NCBI GenBank assembly: GCA_029688825.1
Contig: JARUKX010000005.1
Location: 62,001 to 126,000, forward strand
Direction of reading: 5' to 3'
Origin: Haloarculaceae archaeon H-GB1-1
GTDB taxonomy: Archaea; Halobacteriota; Halobacteria; Halobacteriales; Haloarculaceae
Length of the DNA: 64,000 bases
The translations under genes and the position numbers were made by a program. The notes beneath the pieces are model-generated. The model had not been told where the DNA came from, did not search any database, and was given only the letters and a program-made list of their open reading frames with translations. Shown one piece after another: positions 63,883 through 64,000 of the stretch (the first letter of the stretch is position 1; each line of letters opens with the position of its first letter).

Positions 63883-64000
63883 CTCCCTCTTGCACGCCGG
63901 CATCGTGACAGCCAATCGTCACTCGAAGTGGCGACGCCGGATTGCGGTTCGACAAAAAACCCCCTGCAAATGTTTATCAATGGGTATGGTCTACGGTAGC

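Noticed and set aside
63960-64000. ATG near 63981 as a new gene
   Set aside because: The TTTATC element is only about 8 nt before it, too close for a promoter-start pair, and only seven codons are visible.
1-64000. tRNA, rRNA, CRISPR arrays, insertion sequences
   Set aside because: No cloverleaf consensus, regularly spaced repeat-spacer array or transposase signature was found on reading both strands; a tRNAscan or IS search would be decisive.

Overview
The window is ordinary-looking chromosome of a halophilic archaeon (class Halobacteria). Evidence: very high G+C with strong G/C preference at third codon positions, acidic proteins, TTTAAG/TTTATA-type TATA boxes centred about 27-28 nt before many start codons (leaderless transcripts), haloarchaea-specific families (HalOD1, TrmB, Bat-type HTH, halocyanin, Pth2, archaeal GatB/AspRS/MetRS), GGGP synthase for archaeal lipids, and the archaeal CoA route (aspartate decarboxylase, pantoate kinase, phosphopantothenate synthetase). 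I cannot name the genus. No rRNA, tRNA, CRISPR array, IS element or prophage was recognised.

Layout. 1-5 kb: edge fragment, SDR oxidoreductase, sugar-1-P nucleotidyltransferase/acyltransferase, small Zn protein, membrane-anchored arylsulfotransferase-like protein and a DUF2237 gene interrupted by an in-frame TAG. 5-10 kb: glutamine amidotransferase, GT2 glycosyltransferase + methyltransferase pair, F420/FMN-type flavoprotein, MarR-like regulator + metallo-beta-lactamase protein, YkgJ-type cysteine-cluster protein. 10-16 kb: TRAM protein, small HTH proteins, an SPFH/NfeD/small membrane protein group, metG. 16-23 kb: halocyanin lipoprotein, VTT membrane protein, mfnA, PhzF, 34-bp tandem repeats, divergent TrmB regulators with a perfect palindrome, DUF7344, DUF2178/XRE pair with a dense TTTAC operator, HalOD1. 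23-29 kb: AEC transporter, a 35-aa small protein behind a perfect inverted repeat, and a coiled-coil protein-smc-scpA operon. 29-35 kb: globin-coupled aerotaxis transducer, gatB, a pentapeptide-repeat/K+ channel fusion, a secreted beta-helix lipoprotein. 35-45 kb: VOC protein, polytopic CCCC-motif membrane protein, topA, GGGP synthase, Bat-type HTH regulator, aspS, soluble PAS chemoreceptor, VanZ. 45-57 kb: pantoate kinase + phosphopantothenate synthetase; four-gene histidine-utilisation operon (hutU-hutG-hutI-hutH) with a divergent Bat-type regulator; oligopeptide-type ABC transporter (binding protein and two permeases, no ATPase nearby). 57-64 kb: thi4, patatin-like lipase, uncharacterised protein, methyltransferase, thiR, dcd, Yip1-family protein, pth2.

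How the genes work together. The hut genes take histidine to glutamate via urocanate and formiminoglutamate. mfnA supplies beta-alanine for the PoK/PPS pair. Thi4 (thiazole) and ThiR (thiamine regulator) lie 3 kb apart. SMC and ScpA form the condensin core. Two soluble chemoreceptors suggest cytoplasmic oxygen/redox sensing.

The most interesting signals are small-scale: a 74-bp tandem duplication between dcd and thiR that makes a chain of ATGA-overlapping mini-ORFs, other leader mini-ORFs at topA and DUF2178, several perfect operator-like palindromes on start sites, and the amber-interrupted DUF2237 gene. I did not find a convincing defence, secretion or wholly new multi-gene system.
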